DNA of 64,000 nt from Bradyrhizobium sp. 199 (GCF_023073355.1 NZ_JADPJI010000002.1:930001-994000); one strand, 5' to 3'. Positions 47,384-56,937 are shown, numbered from the stretch's first letter. Numbers and translations: made by a program. Notes: generated from the sequence alone by a model not told the origin.

Positions 47384-48487
47384 CTAGATGCTTGCGAGCT
47401 CTGCGACGTGATCCGCGATCGCGAGCGACGACGTCAGCCCCGGCGATTCGATGCCGAACAGGTTGACCAGGCCTGCGACGCCGTGATCGCGTGGGCCCTG
47501 CATCAGGAAGTCCTGGGTCGCGACCGCGGGCGGCACGATCTTCGGCCGGATTCCCGAATAGCTCGGCATCAACGCGCCGTCAGGCAGTGTCGGCCAGTAT
47601 TTGCGGATCGCCGGATAGAAGCGCTCGGCGCGCGACGGGTCGACCTCGTAGTTGATCGCCTCGATCCACTCGACGTCGGGGCCGAAGCGCGCTTGGCCTG
47701 CCATGTCCAGCGTCAGATGCACCCCTAACCCGCCGGGTTCGGGCACCGGGTAGATCAGGCGCGAGAACGGCGCCTTGGCATTGCAGCTGAAGTAGTTTCC
47801 CTTGGCGAGATAGGCCGGCGGAATCCGGTCCAGCGGCATGCCGTCGATGTTGCGTGCCACTTTCGTCGCCGAGAGCCCCGCGGCGTTGACGAGCAGGCTG
47901 CATTGCAGCGTCATTGGCGCCTCGCCGCCGGCGTCGATTTCGATGAAGCCGTTCGCCGCCTTGGCGCGGATCAGGGGAGTGTGAAACGCGAAGGCCGCGC
48001 CTGATGCCTCGGCTTCGCCGCGCAGCGAGAGCATGTAGGCGTGGCTGTCGATGATGCCCGTCGACGGCGACAGCAGCGCGGCGTCGCAGGCGAGCGCCGG
48101 CTCCAGCGCGCGTGCCGCCTCGCCCGTGAGCAGCTGCATGTCGAGCACGCCATTGGCCTCGGCATGCGCCTTGATCGATTGCAGCTTCTCGGTCTCCTGC
48201 GGGCTGGTCGCGACGATCAGCTTGCCGCTATTCCGGTGCGGAATGCCGCGCTCGGCACAGTAGCGGTAGAGCGCGTGCTTGCCGTCGATGCACATGCGCG
48301 CCATCCAGCTCCCGGCGCGATAGTAGATGCCCGCGTGGATCACCTCGCTGTTGCGCGAGGAGGTGATGGTGCCGATCGCCTCGGCCTCCTCGAGCACGAT
48401 GACCTCGCGCCCGGACTGCGCGAGCTTCCGGGCCACCGCGAGCCCGATCACGCCGGCTCCGATGACGACGCAATCGACCCTATCCAT
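47384..48487 (-). CDS. FAD-dependent oxidoreductase, L-2-hydroxyglutarate dehydrogenase-like
   Basis: 367 residues. The N-terminal dinucleotide fold [18 protein letters not shown] with [14 protein letters not shown] is followed by [20 protein letters not shown]-type substrate-site residues and a late YSGIRPKI, the pattern of LhgO/L2HGDH proteins of the DAO family. It would oxidise L-2-hydroxyglutarate (or a related hydroxyacid) and pass electrons to quinone. Substrate assignment is by family resemblance only. Confidence 0.85.
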   Translation of the reverse strand: MDRVDCVVIGAGVIGLAVARKLAQSGREVIVLEEAEAIGTITSSRNSEVIHAGIYYRAGSWMARMCIDGKHALYRYCAERGIPHRNSGKLIVATSPQETEKLQSIKAHAEANGVLDMQLLTGEAARALEPALACDAALLSPSTGIIDSHAYMLSLRGEAEASGAAFAFHTPLIRAKAANGFIEIDAGGEAPMTLQCSLLVNAAGLSATKVARNIDGMPLDRIPPAYLAKGNYFSCNAKAPFSRLIYPVPEPGGLGVHLTLDMAGQARFGPDVEWIEAINYEVDPSRAERFYPAIRKYWPTLPDGALMPSYSGIRPKIVPPAVATQDFLMQGPRDHGVAGLVNLFGIESPGLTSSLAIADHVAELASI

Positions 48488-48576
48488 GGCTGTGCAGGAT
48501 GTCCGCTGGAAGCGCCGGTGGCATCAGGCTTGGGAAGCGTAGCGCGAGGCCATTTCCCGTTAAGGAAGAATTTATC

Positions 48577-48690
48577 ATGTCAGGGCAATTGCCGTATTTC
48601 ACGTCACATTTTTCTGTTGCGCGTACAGGCGTTTACCCGATCCAAACCCGTGAAGCCAGACAATCCGACGTTGAAATCGCGGGTGGCTGA
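48577..48690 (+). CDS. possible leader peptide coupled to the PAS/GGDEF/EAL gene
   Basis: 37 codons from ATG 48577, with a strong TAAGGAAG site 8 bases upstream. The last base of its TGA is the A of the next gene's ATG (TGATG), while that next ATG has only a weak GGGTGG upstream. This arrangement suggests translational coupling. The peptide (MSGQLPYFTSHFSVARTGVY and so on) has no recognised motif. It is not certain that it is translated. Confidence 0.45.
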   Translation: MSGQLPYFTSHFSVARTGVYPIQTREARQSDVEIAGG

Positions 48691-51377
48691 TGGCTGAGAA
48701 GAACTGGCACGAGGGCAGCACGCTTCCGATTGCTGTGCAGGCCGTCGTGTGCCTGGCCGGCACGGTTGCGCCCGCGCGCGCCTTTGCGCTGTCGGACGGC
48801 TTCGCCCCGCCGAGCTATCTCGGCCAGCTGGATCCCAACGTGGTCTGGGAAGTCCTGATCGCGGGTATCGTCGTCTGCGCGTTCCTCGCTGCGATCGTGC
48901 TGTGGATCCATTCCTCGCTGCGCCGGACCAGGCGTTTGCAGTTGCGGCGCAACGCCTTCGTCTCCTCCGCCATGAACAATCTCAATCAGGGCGTGGTGAT
49001 GACGGATGCGCAGCGACGCATCATCTTCTGCAACGACCGCTATCTCGAGATCTACGGGCTGACCCGCTCGGAAGTCTGGGCCAACATGAGCGGCCATGAA
49101 CTCCTCGAGCTGCGACGCAACCGCGGCGTGCTGGACCTCGCCTCCGACGACGAGTTCTACGAGAAGGCGGCGAGCGCCAACGGTCTGATCACGGAACTGC
49201 CGGACGGACGGGCCATCCTGGTGAAATATTTCGTGCTGCCGAACGGCGGCTCGGTGGCGACCCATCTCGACGTCAGCGAGCAGCGCAGGCTGTCGCGACA
49301 GCTCGCCTCGACCAAGCAGTTCCTCGAAACGGTGCTGGACAACGTGCCGGCCTGCGTGGCCGCGAAGAACATCGAGGACGGCCGCTATATCTTCGCCAAC
49401 AGCGCCTACGAGCGGTTCTGGGGCTTCTCGCGCGATTATGTCGTCGGCAAGAATGCGCGCGAGCTGTTCGCGTCCGTCTCGGCTGACAGCATCGAGGCGA
49501 CTGACCAGGCGGCGCTCAACTCGCCGGACGGCCAATTCCGTAATGAATTCGAGGTCGATCGTGGCGGCGAGCGGCGCATGGTCGCCTCGATCCGGATCGT
49601 GGTCCGCAACGAGAGCAACAAGCCCGAATTCCTGATGCTGGTGTTCGAGGACATCACCGACCGCCGCTCGCTGTCGAAGGAGCTGGAGAGCGCCAAGAAG
49701 TTCCTCGATCTGGTGGTCGACAACATTCCGGTGGCGCTGATCGTCGAGCAGGTCAAGGACGGCCGCTACCTGCTCGCCAATCGCAGCGCGGAGACGATCC
49801 TCAACCGCCGGCGCGAGGACGCCACGGGCCTGACCGCGTCCGACATCTTCAATCCCAAGGAAGCCAAGCTGATCATCGCGCGCGACGAGGCCGCGATCAA
49901 GAAACGCGGGATGATCACCGAGGAGCATCCGATCTCGACCAAGGACGGTCTGCGGCTGTTCCTGACCCGCCGCGCCACCCTGCTCAATGATGCCGGCGAG
50001 CCGCAATATCTGATCAAGACCCACGAGGACGTCACCGATCGCCGGCAGACCGAGTCGCGCATGGCGCACATGGCCTACCACGACGGCCTCACCGATTTGC
50101 CGAACCGTGCCGCCTTCCTTCAGGCACTGACCCAGATGATCGAGGCCTGCGAAGGCACCGGCGAGGAGTTCGCCGTCCTCTGTGTCGACCTCGACGGCCT
50201 CAAGGAGGTCAACGACGTCTTCGGCCATGCGCTCGGCGACAAGCTCCTGATCGAGGTGGCCCAGCGGCTTCAGGACTCCGCCCGTGGCGGCGTGGTGGCG
50301 CGCCTGTCCGGCGACGAATTCGGCCTCATCATCGACGGCAAGCAGCCGGACGCGGGCCTTGCGCTGGCGCAGCAGCTCGGCGAGGCCGTGGCAAAGGAAT
50401 TCCAGATCGATGGCCGGGCGGTCCGCGCCGGCGCCACCACCGGCATGGCGGTCTTCCCGCACAATGGCAGCGATGGCGCCTCGCTGCTCGCCAATGCCGG
50501 TGCGGCGCTGTTCCGCGCCAAGCAGAAATCACGCGGCACGATCGGCCTCTATCAGCCCGAGATGGACCAGCAGATCCGCGATCGCCGCGTGCTGCACCAG
50601 GACCTGTCGATGGCCATCAAGAACGGCGAGCTCTCGCTCGCCTTCCAGCCGCAGGGGGCCGCGGGCCATAGCGTCGCCGAGAGCGAGATCATCGGCTTCG
50701 AGGCGCTGGCGCGCTGGCAGCACCCGGTGCGCGGTCAGGTCTCGCCGGCCGAATTCATCCCGATCGCCGAAGAGAGCGGCCTGATCGTCGAGATGGGCGA
50801 GTGGATCCTGCGCGAGGCCTGCCGCGAGGCGGCGTCCTGGCCGAAGCCGCTCCAGGTCGCGGTCAATCTGTCGCCGGCGCAGTTCATGCACGGCGACGTG
50901 GTTGGCCTCGTCCATTCGATCCTGATCGAGACCGGCCTTGCACCCGGCCGGCTCGAGCTTGAGATCACCGAGGGCGTGCTGATCGAAGATTTCGATCGGG
51001 GACTTGCGTTGCTGCGCCGCTTGAAGGCGCTCGGCGTGCGGATCTCGATGGACGATTTCGGCAGCGGCTACTCTTCGCTGAGCTACCTCCAGGCGTTCCC
51101 CTTCGACAAGATCAAGATCGATCGCGCCTTCATCATCAACCTCGGACGCAACCCGCAATCGGCGGCGATCGTTCGCGCGGTGATCGATCTCGGCCACGGC
51201 CTCGACATGTCGATCATCGCCGAGGGCGTCGAGACGATCGAGCAACTCGCCTTTCTCGCCAAGGAGGGCTGTGACGGCGTACAGGGGTATCTGCTCGGCA
51301 AGCCCTTGCCGATCGGGAAATATGCCGGGCTCGTCGGCCACGCCGAGGTCATGGAGCTTGCGCTCAAGACCGGCTAA
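48690..51377 (+). CDS. membrane PAS-PAS-PAS-GGDEF-EAL signalling protein
   Basis: 895 residues. A signal-like segment and a transmembrane helix (VLIAGIVVCAFLAAIVLWI, about 54-72) anchor it. Three PAS domains follow, starting near residues 90, 210 and 340, each closed by an ITDRR/VTDRR/VSEQR-type linker. The GGDEF motif is altered to SGDEF (near 540) and lacks the RxxD inhibitory site. The EAL domain is intact (FEALARW near 671, NLSPAQF, EITEG, DDFGSGYSSL, KIDRAF, EGVET). Net phosphodiesterase activity is likely, with possible residual cyclase or GTP-sensing by SGDEF. Confidence 0.93.
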   Translation: MAEKNWHEGSTLPIAVQAVVCLAGTVAPARAFALSDGFAPPSYLGQLDPNVVWEVLIAGIVVCAFLAAIVLWIHSSLRRTRRLQLRRNAFVSSAMNNLNQGVVMTDAQRRIIFCNDRYLEIYGLTRSEVWANMSGHELLELRRNRGVLDLASDDEFYEKAASANGLITELPDGRAILVKYFVLPNGGSVATHLDVSEQRRLSRQLASTKQFLETVLDNVPACVAAKNIEDGRYIFANSAYERFWGFSRDYVVGKNARELFASVSADSIEATDQAALNSPDGQFRNEFEVDRGGERRMVASIRIVVRNESNKPEFLMLVFEDITDRRSLSKELESAKKFLDLVVDNIPVALIVEQVKDGRYLLANRSAETILNRRREDATGLTASDIFNPKEAKLIIARDEAAIKKRGMITEEHPISTKDGLRLFLTRRATLLNDAGEPQYLIKTHEDVTDRRQTESRMAHMAYHDGLTDLPNRAAFLQALTQMIEACEGTGEEFAVLCVDLDGLKEVNDVFGHALGDKLLIEVAQRLQDSARGGVVARLSGDEFGLIIDGKQPDAGLALAQQLGEAVAKEFQIDGRAVRAGATTGMAVFPHNGSDGASLLANAGAALFRAKQKSRGTIGLYQPEMDQQIRDRRVLHQDLSMAIKNGELSLAFQPQGAAGHSVAESEIIGFEALARWQHPVRGQVSPAEFIPIAEESGLIVEMGEWILREACREAASWPKPLQVAVNLSPAQFMHGDVVGLVHSILIETGLAPGRLELEITEGVLIEDFDRGLALLRRLKALGVRISMDDFGSGYSSLSYLQAFPFDKIKIDRAFIINLGRNPQSAAIVRAVIDLGHGLDMSIIAEGVETIEQLAFLAKEGCDGVQGYLLGKPLPIGKYAGLVGHAEVMELALKTG

Positions 51378-51413
51378 TGAAGAGGGGGCGCTTCGCTCCT
51401 TCTCGACGGCTTC

Positions 51414-52871
51414 ATGGCGGATTACGACCTCGCGATCATCGGCGGCGGCCTGAACGGTGTCAGCCTTGCGCGCGATGCGGCGGGCCGCGGCCTGCGGGTT
51501 ATCCTGTTCGAGCAGGGCGATCTCGGCGGCGCGGCGTCGTCGGCAACGCCGCGTCTGATCCACGGCGATCTGTCGGTGCTGGAGCGGCGCGGGTTCCGGC
51601 GCGTGCGCCGGGCCTTGGCGGAGCGCCGGATCTGGCTCCGGATCGCGCCGCATCTGGTCCGGCCGATGCGGTTCGTGATCCCCGCGCATGCCGAGGAACG
51701 TCCGCCATGGCTGCTGCGTGCCGGCCTGTTGCTCTATGACAGCCTCACCAGCCGGAGCGGCCTGCCCGGATCGGTGACCCTCGACATCACCCATCATCCG
51801 GTCGGCAACGCGCTGAAGCGCCCGTTCGGCACGGCGTTCGAATATTCGGACTGCGTCGTGGATGATTCCCGACTGGTGGTGCTCACGGCGCTCGACGCCG
51901 CCGAACGTGGCGCGGTGATCCGGACCGGGGCGCGCTGCGTCCGCGCCGATCGAACCGACACCTGGCGGCTCGCGGTGGTCGATCGCGGCCATCGCCGCAC
52001 CATCACGGCTCGGGCGCTCGCCAACACCACCGGGGCCTGGATGCCGATGGTCGCGGAGACGGTGCTGCGCCAGCCGCAGCCCGCAATGGCGGCCATGCAG
52101 ATGAGCCAGATCATCGTGCCCAAGCTGTTCGATTCAGACAACGTCTACGTCTTCCAGAACAGCGATGGACGACTGATCTTCGCATCCCCCTTCGAACGCG
52201 ACTTCACCCTGATCGGCACGGTCACGCATGATTTCACCGGCGATCCCGCAATCGTCGCGGTGCCTGGGGCCGACGTCAGCTACCTCTGCGCGGCGGCCAG
52301 CCGCTATTTCCGCGAGCGCGTCGCTCCGGCCGACGTGGTCCGGACGGTTTCCGGCGTCAATTTGACGCCGGCGTCCGCACGGCGAGGTGACGGCACGACC
52401 CTGTTCCACGCGCGCCGGCGCAAGGCGCCGTTGCTCTCGATGTTCGGCGGCGACGTCACCACCTCGCGCGTGCGCGCGGAGCGGGCAGTGACGAAGTTGA
52501 CGCGGTTCTACCCGATGTCGCCGCCATGGACCGCCGGTGCAGCGCTGCCCGGGGGAGATTTCGCCTGGGACCGTTTCGATACCGAGGTCGATCTTGCGCG
52601 CGACCGCTGGCGCTTTCTGAGGGAGACGCAGGCCCAGCGGCTGGTTGCGGCCTATGGCTCGCGCCTGTCGGCAGTGCTCGGCCAGGCGAAGACGCGCGAA
52701 GAGCTTGGCCCCGGCTTCGGTCCCGAGCTGACCGGCGCCGAAGTGCGCCATCTCATGACCCACGAATGGGCGCGCTTTCCGGATGACGTCCTGTGGCGCC
52801 GGTCCAAGCTTGGCCTGACAATGTCGGCCGCGGACCGCGACGCGCTGGCGGCGTTCATGGCGGGGAGCTAG
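51414..52871 (+). CDS. glpD: FAD-dependent glycerol-3-phosphate dehydrogenase-like protein
   Basis: 485 residues. YDLAIIGGGLNGVSLARDAAGRG is the FAD-binding fold, followed by a GlpD-like block. Where canonical GlpD has SSxxSSKLIHGGLRYLE, this protein has ASSATPRLIHGDLSVLERRG, a noticeable departure. Later GlpD-like segments include GTVTHDFTGDPA and the C-terminal EVRHLMTHEWARFPDDVLWRR block, which fits aerobic GlpD well. Expected reaction: glycerol-3-phosphate to DHAP, electrons to quinone. No glpK or glpF nearby. Confidence 0.8.
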   Translation: MADYDLAIIGGGLNGVSLARDAAGRGLRVILFEQGDLGGAASSATPRLIHGDLSVLERRGFRRVRRALAERRIWLRIAPHLVRPMRFVIPAHAEERPPWLLRAGLLLYDSLTSRSGLPGSVTLDITHHPVGNALKRPFGTAFEYSDCVVDDSRLVVLTALDAAERGAVIRTGARCVRADRTDTWRLAVVDRGHRRTITARALANTTGAWMPMVAETVLRQPQPAMAAMQMSQIIVPKLFDSDNVYVFQNSDGRLIFASPFERDFTLIGTVTHDFTGDPAIVAVPGADVSYLCAAASRYFRERVAPADVVRTVSGVNLTPASARRGDGTTLFHARRRKAPLLSMFGGDVTTSRVRAERAVTKLTRFYPMSPPWTAGAALPGGDFAWDRFDTEVDLARDRWRFLRETQAQRLVAAYGSRLSAVLGQAKTREELGPGFGPELTGAEVRHLMTHEWARFPDDVLWRRSKLGLTMSAADRDALAAFMAGS

Positions 52872-52998
52872 TGATTGGTGTAGACGGCATTATGCTGACG
52901 CTCCATCCGGCTGCGGGGCTGCAATGGAAGTTGTCCGAACCGGTTGAGCAAAGCCCGATCGGCCGCTAGCGTGCGGCGGAATCGGGTTGGCAGGGACC

Positions 52999-54171
52999 AT
53001 GACGGACGAATTGCACAGAACAGACGCCGCGGCCGATGCGGTCGGCAGAGATCCGCATCCTTCGGCGGGCCAGCCGTTGCTGCGCATCGAGGGCGTTGCC
53101 AAGGCCTTTGGGACGTTCCGCGCCGTGGATGGCGTCTCGCTCGACATCAAGTCCGGCGAGTTCTTCGCGCTGCTTGGTCCGAGCGGCTGCGGCAAGACCA
53201 CGCTTTTGCGCATGCTCGCTGGCTTCGAGGCGCCGGCCGAGGGACGCATCCTGCTCGGCGGCAAGGACATCGCGCATGCGCTGCCGCACCAGCGCCCGGT
53301 CAACATGATGTTCCAGAATTACGCGCTGTTTCCGCATCTGTCGGTACGCGACAACATCGCCTTCGGCCTGAAGCGCGCAGGTTTGGCGCGCGACGACATC
53401 GCCAGGCGTGTTGCGGAGATGGTTGCGCTGGTGAAACTCGACGGACTGGAGCAGCGCAAGCCCGACCAGCTCTCCGGCGGCCAGCGCCAGCGTGTGGCGC
53501 TGGCGCGCGCGCTGGCACGGCGGCCGCAGCTCCTGCTGCTCGACGAGCCGCTCGCGGCGCTGGACAAGAAGCTGCGCGAAAGCACGCAAGCCGAGCTGAT
53601 GGAGCTGCAGCGCCGGCTCGGCACGACTTTCATCATCGTCACCCACGACCAGGAGGAGGCGATGACGATGGCGAGCCGCATCGGCGTGATGAAATCAGGC
53701 AAGCTAGCGCAGGTTGCGAGCCCTCGCGAACTTTATGAGGCGCCGCGTTCGCGCTGGATCGCCGAGTTCGTCGGCGACGTCAATGTGTTCGAGGGCGAGT
53801 TCAAGCTGCGCGACGGTCATCGCCTGGTGATTGCCACGCGCGAAGCGGGCACGCTGGTGACGGCCGAGCCGCGCGAGCCGGTCGGCGGGACAAAATTAGC
53901 GGTTGCGATCCGGCCCGAGAAGGTCAAGCTCGCGCGCCGGGCGCCGGTGTCCGAAACCGGTCGCGAAGCGGCGATCAACAGTCTGGACGGCGTGATCGCC
54001 GACATCTGCTATCTCGGCGGCTCCACCACCTACAAAGTGAAGCTCGATGCCGGCGGAACGGTGCAGGCTTCGGTCGTCAACAGCGCGCGCCTCGACGTCG
54101 ACGCCTACAGCGTGAACCAGAACGTGGTCGCATGGTTCACACCCGACGATTGCGTGGTGCTGCAATCATGA
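52999..54171 (+). CDS. potG: ABC transporter ATPase, polyamine type (PotG/PotA-like)
   Basis: 390 residues. Walker A GPSGCGKT, Q-loop FQNYALFPHL, signature LSGGQRQRVALARAL, Walker B LLLLDEPLAALDKK and the H-loop VTHDQEEAM are all present. A C-terminal TOBE domain (about 300-390) follows, as in PotG/PotA. It powers uptake through the two permeases encoded next. ATGA overlap with potH. The first 25 residues are a non-conserved extension; the ATG at 52999 is preceded by CAGGGA. Confidence 0.93.
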   Translation: MTDELHRTDAAADAVGRDPHPSAGQPLLRIEGVAKAFGTFRAVDGVSLDIKSGEFFALLGPSGCGKTTLLRMLAGFEAPAEGRILLGGKDIAHALPHQRPVNMMFQNYALFPHLSVRDNIAFGLKRAGLARDDIARRVAEMVALVKLDGLEQRKPDQLSGGQRQRVALARALARRPQLLLLDEPLAALDKKLRESTQAELMELQRRLGTTFIIVTHDQEEAMTMASRIGVMKSGKLAQVASPRELYEAPRSRWIAEFVGDVNVFEGEFKLRDGHRLVIATREAGTLVTAEPREPVGGTKLAVAIRPEKVKLARRAPVSETGREAAINSLDGVIADICYLGGSTTYKVKLDAGGTVQASVVNSARLDVDAYSVNQNVVAWFTPDDCVVLQS

Positions 54172-55082
54172 GCTCCCGTCGTATCTTTGCCCGGCCGGCG
54201 CGCTTTGCCGCGATCGCGCCTTACCTCTGGATGATGCTGTTCTTCCTGGTACCGTTCGCCTTCGTGCTGAAGATCAGCCTGTCGCAGACGGCGATCGCAC
54301 AGCCGCCCTACGATCCGGTGTTCGATCTGACGGCGGGATGGGACGCGCTGAAGACGGCTTTTGCCGCGCTGTCGATCGACAATTTCAGGCTGCTGGTTTC
54401 CGACGACATCTATGTGTTCGCCTATTTGCGCAGCCTCACCGTCGCCGTCACCGCGACGGCGCTGTTGCTGTTGATCGGCTATCCCATCGCCTATGGCATG
54501 GCGCGGCTGCCGAAGAGTTGGCAGGCGGTGGCGATGGTGCTGGTGATCGTGCCGTTCTGGACCTCGTTCCTGATCCGCATCTATGCCTGGATCAACATCC
54601 TCCAGCACGACGGCCTGCTCAACCAGATCCTGCTGGCGCTGCATCTGGTCAGCCAGCCCGTGGTGTGGCTTTCCACGGATAGCGCGATGTATATCGGCAT
54701 CGTCTATTCCTATTTACCGTTCATGATCCTGCCGCTCTACGCCACGCTCGCCAAGATGGAGCCGGCGCTCGAGGAGGCTGCCGGTGACCTCGGCGCGCCG
54801 CCCTGGCAGGTGTTCTGGCTCGTCACCTTCCCGCTGTCGCTGCCCGGCGTCGGTGCCGGTGTGCTGCTGTGCTTCATTCCCATCGTCGGCGAATTCGTCA
54901 TTCCGGACCTTCTGGCCGGCTCCAACTCGCTGATGATCGGCCAGACGCTGTGGCTCGAATTCTTCACCAACAAGGACTGGCCGGTCGCTTCTGCTGCGGC
55001 GATCGTGTTGCTGATGGTGCTGCTGCTGCCGCTGTTGCTGTATGAGCGGCTGCAAAAGCGGCAGTTGGAACAGGGGCACTGA
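54168..55082 (+). CDS. potH: polyamine-type ABC permease (PotH-like)
   Basis: 304 residues, six membrane helices. The cytoplasmic EAA loop is LEEAAGDLGAPPWQVFWLVTFPL, and the C-terminal half has VGEFVIPDLLAGSNSLMIG, typical of PotB/PotH. The start ATG overlaps the potG stop by four bases. It pairs with PotI to form the channel. Confidence 0.92.
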   Translation: MSSRRIFARPARFAAIAPYLWMMLFFLVPFAFVLKISLSQTAIAQPPYDPVFDLTAGWDALKTAFAALSIDNFRLLVSDDIYVFAYLRSLTVAVTATALLLLIGYPIAYGMARLPKSWQAVAMVLVIVPFWTSFLIRIYAWINILQHDGLLNQILLALHLVSQPVVWLSTDSAMYIGIVYSYLPFMILPLYATLAKMEPALEEAAGDLGAPPWQVFWLVTFPLSLPGVGAGVLLCFIPIVGEFVIPDLLAGSNSLMIGQTLWLEFFTNKDWPVASAAAIVLLMVLLLPLLLYERLQKRQLEQGH

Positions 55083-55086
55083 GCCG

Positions 55087-55899
55087 ATGCGCAAGGCCCT
55101 TCGTCTCTCCCGCTTCAACATCGCCTCGCTTGCGCTCGGGCTGGCGTTCCTCTATTTGCCGATTCTCATCCTCGTCATCTATTCATTCAACGCCTCGCGC
55201 CTGGTGACCGTGTGGGGCGGCTGGTCGCTGCGCTGGTATCACGAGTTCTTCAATGACCGCGCCATGATCGACGCGGCCTGGATGAGCCTGCGGGTCGCGG
55301 TCTCCTCAGCCACCATCGCCACGCTGCTCGGCACGCTCGCGGCGGTCGCCCTGTCGCGCGGCGAGCGGTTTCGCGGCCGGACGCTGTTTTCCGGCATGCT
55401 CTATGCGCCGCTGGTGATGCCGGAGGTGATCACGGGATTGTCGCTGCTGCTGCTGTTCGTCGCGCTGAACGCCGAGCGCGGTTTCTGGACCGTGACGATC
55501 GCCCACACCACGCTGACGATGTGCTTCGTCGCCGTCGTCGTGCAGTCCCGGCTCGGCTCGCTCGATCGCTCGCTGGAGGAGGCTGCGATGGACCTCGGCT
55601 GCGACCCGGTCCGCGCTTTTCTTTCGGTGACGCTGCCGCTGATCGCCCCCGCAATCATCGCGGGCTGGATGCTGGCGTTCACGCTGTCGCTTGACGATCT
55701 GGTGATTGCGAGCTTTACCACCGGTCCCGGCTCCGCCACGCTGCCGATCCGGATCTACTCGGAGGTGCGGCTCGGCGTGAAGCCCGAGATCAACGCGATC
55801 TGCACGCTGGTCATTGCCCTGATCGCGGTCGTCATCGTCATCGCCTCGCTCGCTTCGAAGCTGTCGAGCTCGCAGGGCGAGAGCGCGGCGCCGTTGTAG
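55087..55899 (+). CDS. potI: polyamine-type ABC permease (PotI-like)
   Basis: 270 residues, six helices. YLPILILVIYSFNASR at the N-terminus and the EAA loop LEEAAMDLGCDPVRAFLSVTLPL are PotC/PotI-like; LSLDDLVIASFTTGPGSATLPI is also diagnostic. It starts 4 bases after potH. No periplasmic binding protein (PotF) follows; the next gene is on the other strand and overlaps this 3' end by 62 bases. Confidence 0.93.
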   Translation: MRKALRLSRFNIASLALGLAFLYLPILILVIYSFNASRLVTVWGGWSLRWYHEFFNDRAMIDAAWMSLRVAVSSATIATLLGTLAAVALSRGERFRGRTLFSGMLYAPLVMPEVITGLSLLLLFVALNAERGFWTVTIAHTTLTMCFVAVVVQSRLGSLDRSLEEAAMDLGCDPVRAFLSVTLPLIAPAIIAGWMLAFTLSLDDLVIASFTTGPGSATLPIRIYSEVRLGVKPEINAICTLVIALIAVVIVIASLASKLSSSQGESAAPL

Positions 55900-56824
55900 T
55901 CGCTCGCGCCGCGAACCGCGCTCGGGTTGCGTCCTGGACGGCCGCGCCGAGTTGCCGCAGCGCCAGCGCATCGAGCGGAAACTCCAGCAGGATATGGATC
56001 AGGCTCAGCGCCAGCAGGAAGGTGAAGCCGAACGCATAGTCGTAGAAATAGAGCGCGGTGGCAGCTGCACTGGCGGCGGCCATCGCCGCCAGCCGCGCCT
56101 TCGGCACCGCGGTCCAGCGGATCACGTCGGCTTTGATGAACCAGTTGAGGTAGTGATAGGTGTAGACGAAGGCGAGCAGGCTGGTCAGCCTGGCGTCGAG
56201 AACGAGGCCGGGCACGCCGAACAGCCGGCCGAGGGCCGGGCCGACATTGCCGAAATAATCCTGTCCAACGCGGGCAAAGCTCGCAACGCGGATTTCGGCG
56301 GTTGGCGGCAGCAACAGGATCGTGGCGATGGCGACGAGGTAGGCCACCACCAGCGCAGCCTGCACCCGGCTTCCGGACCGGTAGGCGCCCAGCACCATGA
56401 AGATCAGCGTGAACAACGACACGTGGATCAGGGTCGGAATCAGGATGCCGATGACGGCGAGCGAGGACCCGCTCGAATACATGATCGCGGACAGGGCGAT
56501 CGCCGCCATGAACAGCAGCATGCTCTCGATCGCCGAATTCGTTGCCGCCAGCATGGCGCACGCGATCAGCGCTGCCCACATCGCAAAACCGAACCACGAG
56601 GCGCTGTCGATCAGGGCGGCAACCACGGCCACGATGGCGAGGGCCGCGGCAATCCCGCGATGGGGCAGATAGTAGCTGCGGTCATGCAGCCACGAGATCT
56701 CGGTGAAGTAATGCGCCGGACCGAGCACGACATAGGCCAGCAGCAGCAGCTCGAACGGCACCAGATAGGCGGCCGCGAGCGCCAGCAGCATCAGGCCGAG
56801 ATGGATCGCGTCGTTGCTGCGCAT
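55838..56824 (-). CDS. conserved polytopic membrane protein of unknown function
   Basis: 328 residues with eight or nine hydrophobic helices. Near the N-terminus the helix break reads GPAHYFTEISWLHDR, and further on YTYHYLNWFIKADVIRW; the His, Glu and Trp residues in membrane-flanking positions could bind metal or heme, but no family is recognised. The last 30 residues are Arg/Ala/Ser-rich and encoded over the 3' end of potI. The head of the gene is 113 bases from the sugar permease gene, on the same strand. Confidence 0.7.
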   Translation of the reverse strand: MRSNDAIHLGLMLLALAAAYLVPFELLLLAYVVLGPAHYFTEISWLHDRSYYLPHRGIAAALAIVAVVAALIDSASWFGFAMWAALIACAMLAATNSAIESMLLFMAAIALSAIMYSSGSSLAVIGILIPTLIHVSLFTLIFMVLGAYRSGSRVQAALVVAYLVAIATILLLPPTAEIRVASFARVGQDYFGNVGPALGRLFGVPGLVLDARLTSLLAFVYTYHYLNWFIKADVIRWTAVPKARLAAMAAASAAATALYFYDYAFGFTFLLALSLIHILLEFPLDALALRQLGAAVQDATRARFAARATTTAPRSRPASSTASKRARR

Positions 56825-56937
56825 GATGCCGGGCCCTCGCCTAGGGCCCGGAGGTTAGAGCAGACGTGGACAATCTTCAATTGCCCACGCTGTCACGCAA
56901 ACGTCCTGCTTGCAGCGCCGCACTGCGTCCTGCAGCG

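Noticed and set aside
48703..48722. TGGCACGAGGGCAGCA resembling a sigma-54 promoter
   Set aside because: It lies inside the start of the PAS/GGDEF/EAL coding region and the -12 element is CAGCA rather than TTGC[AT].
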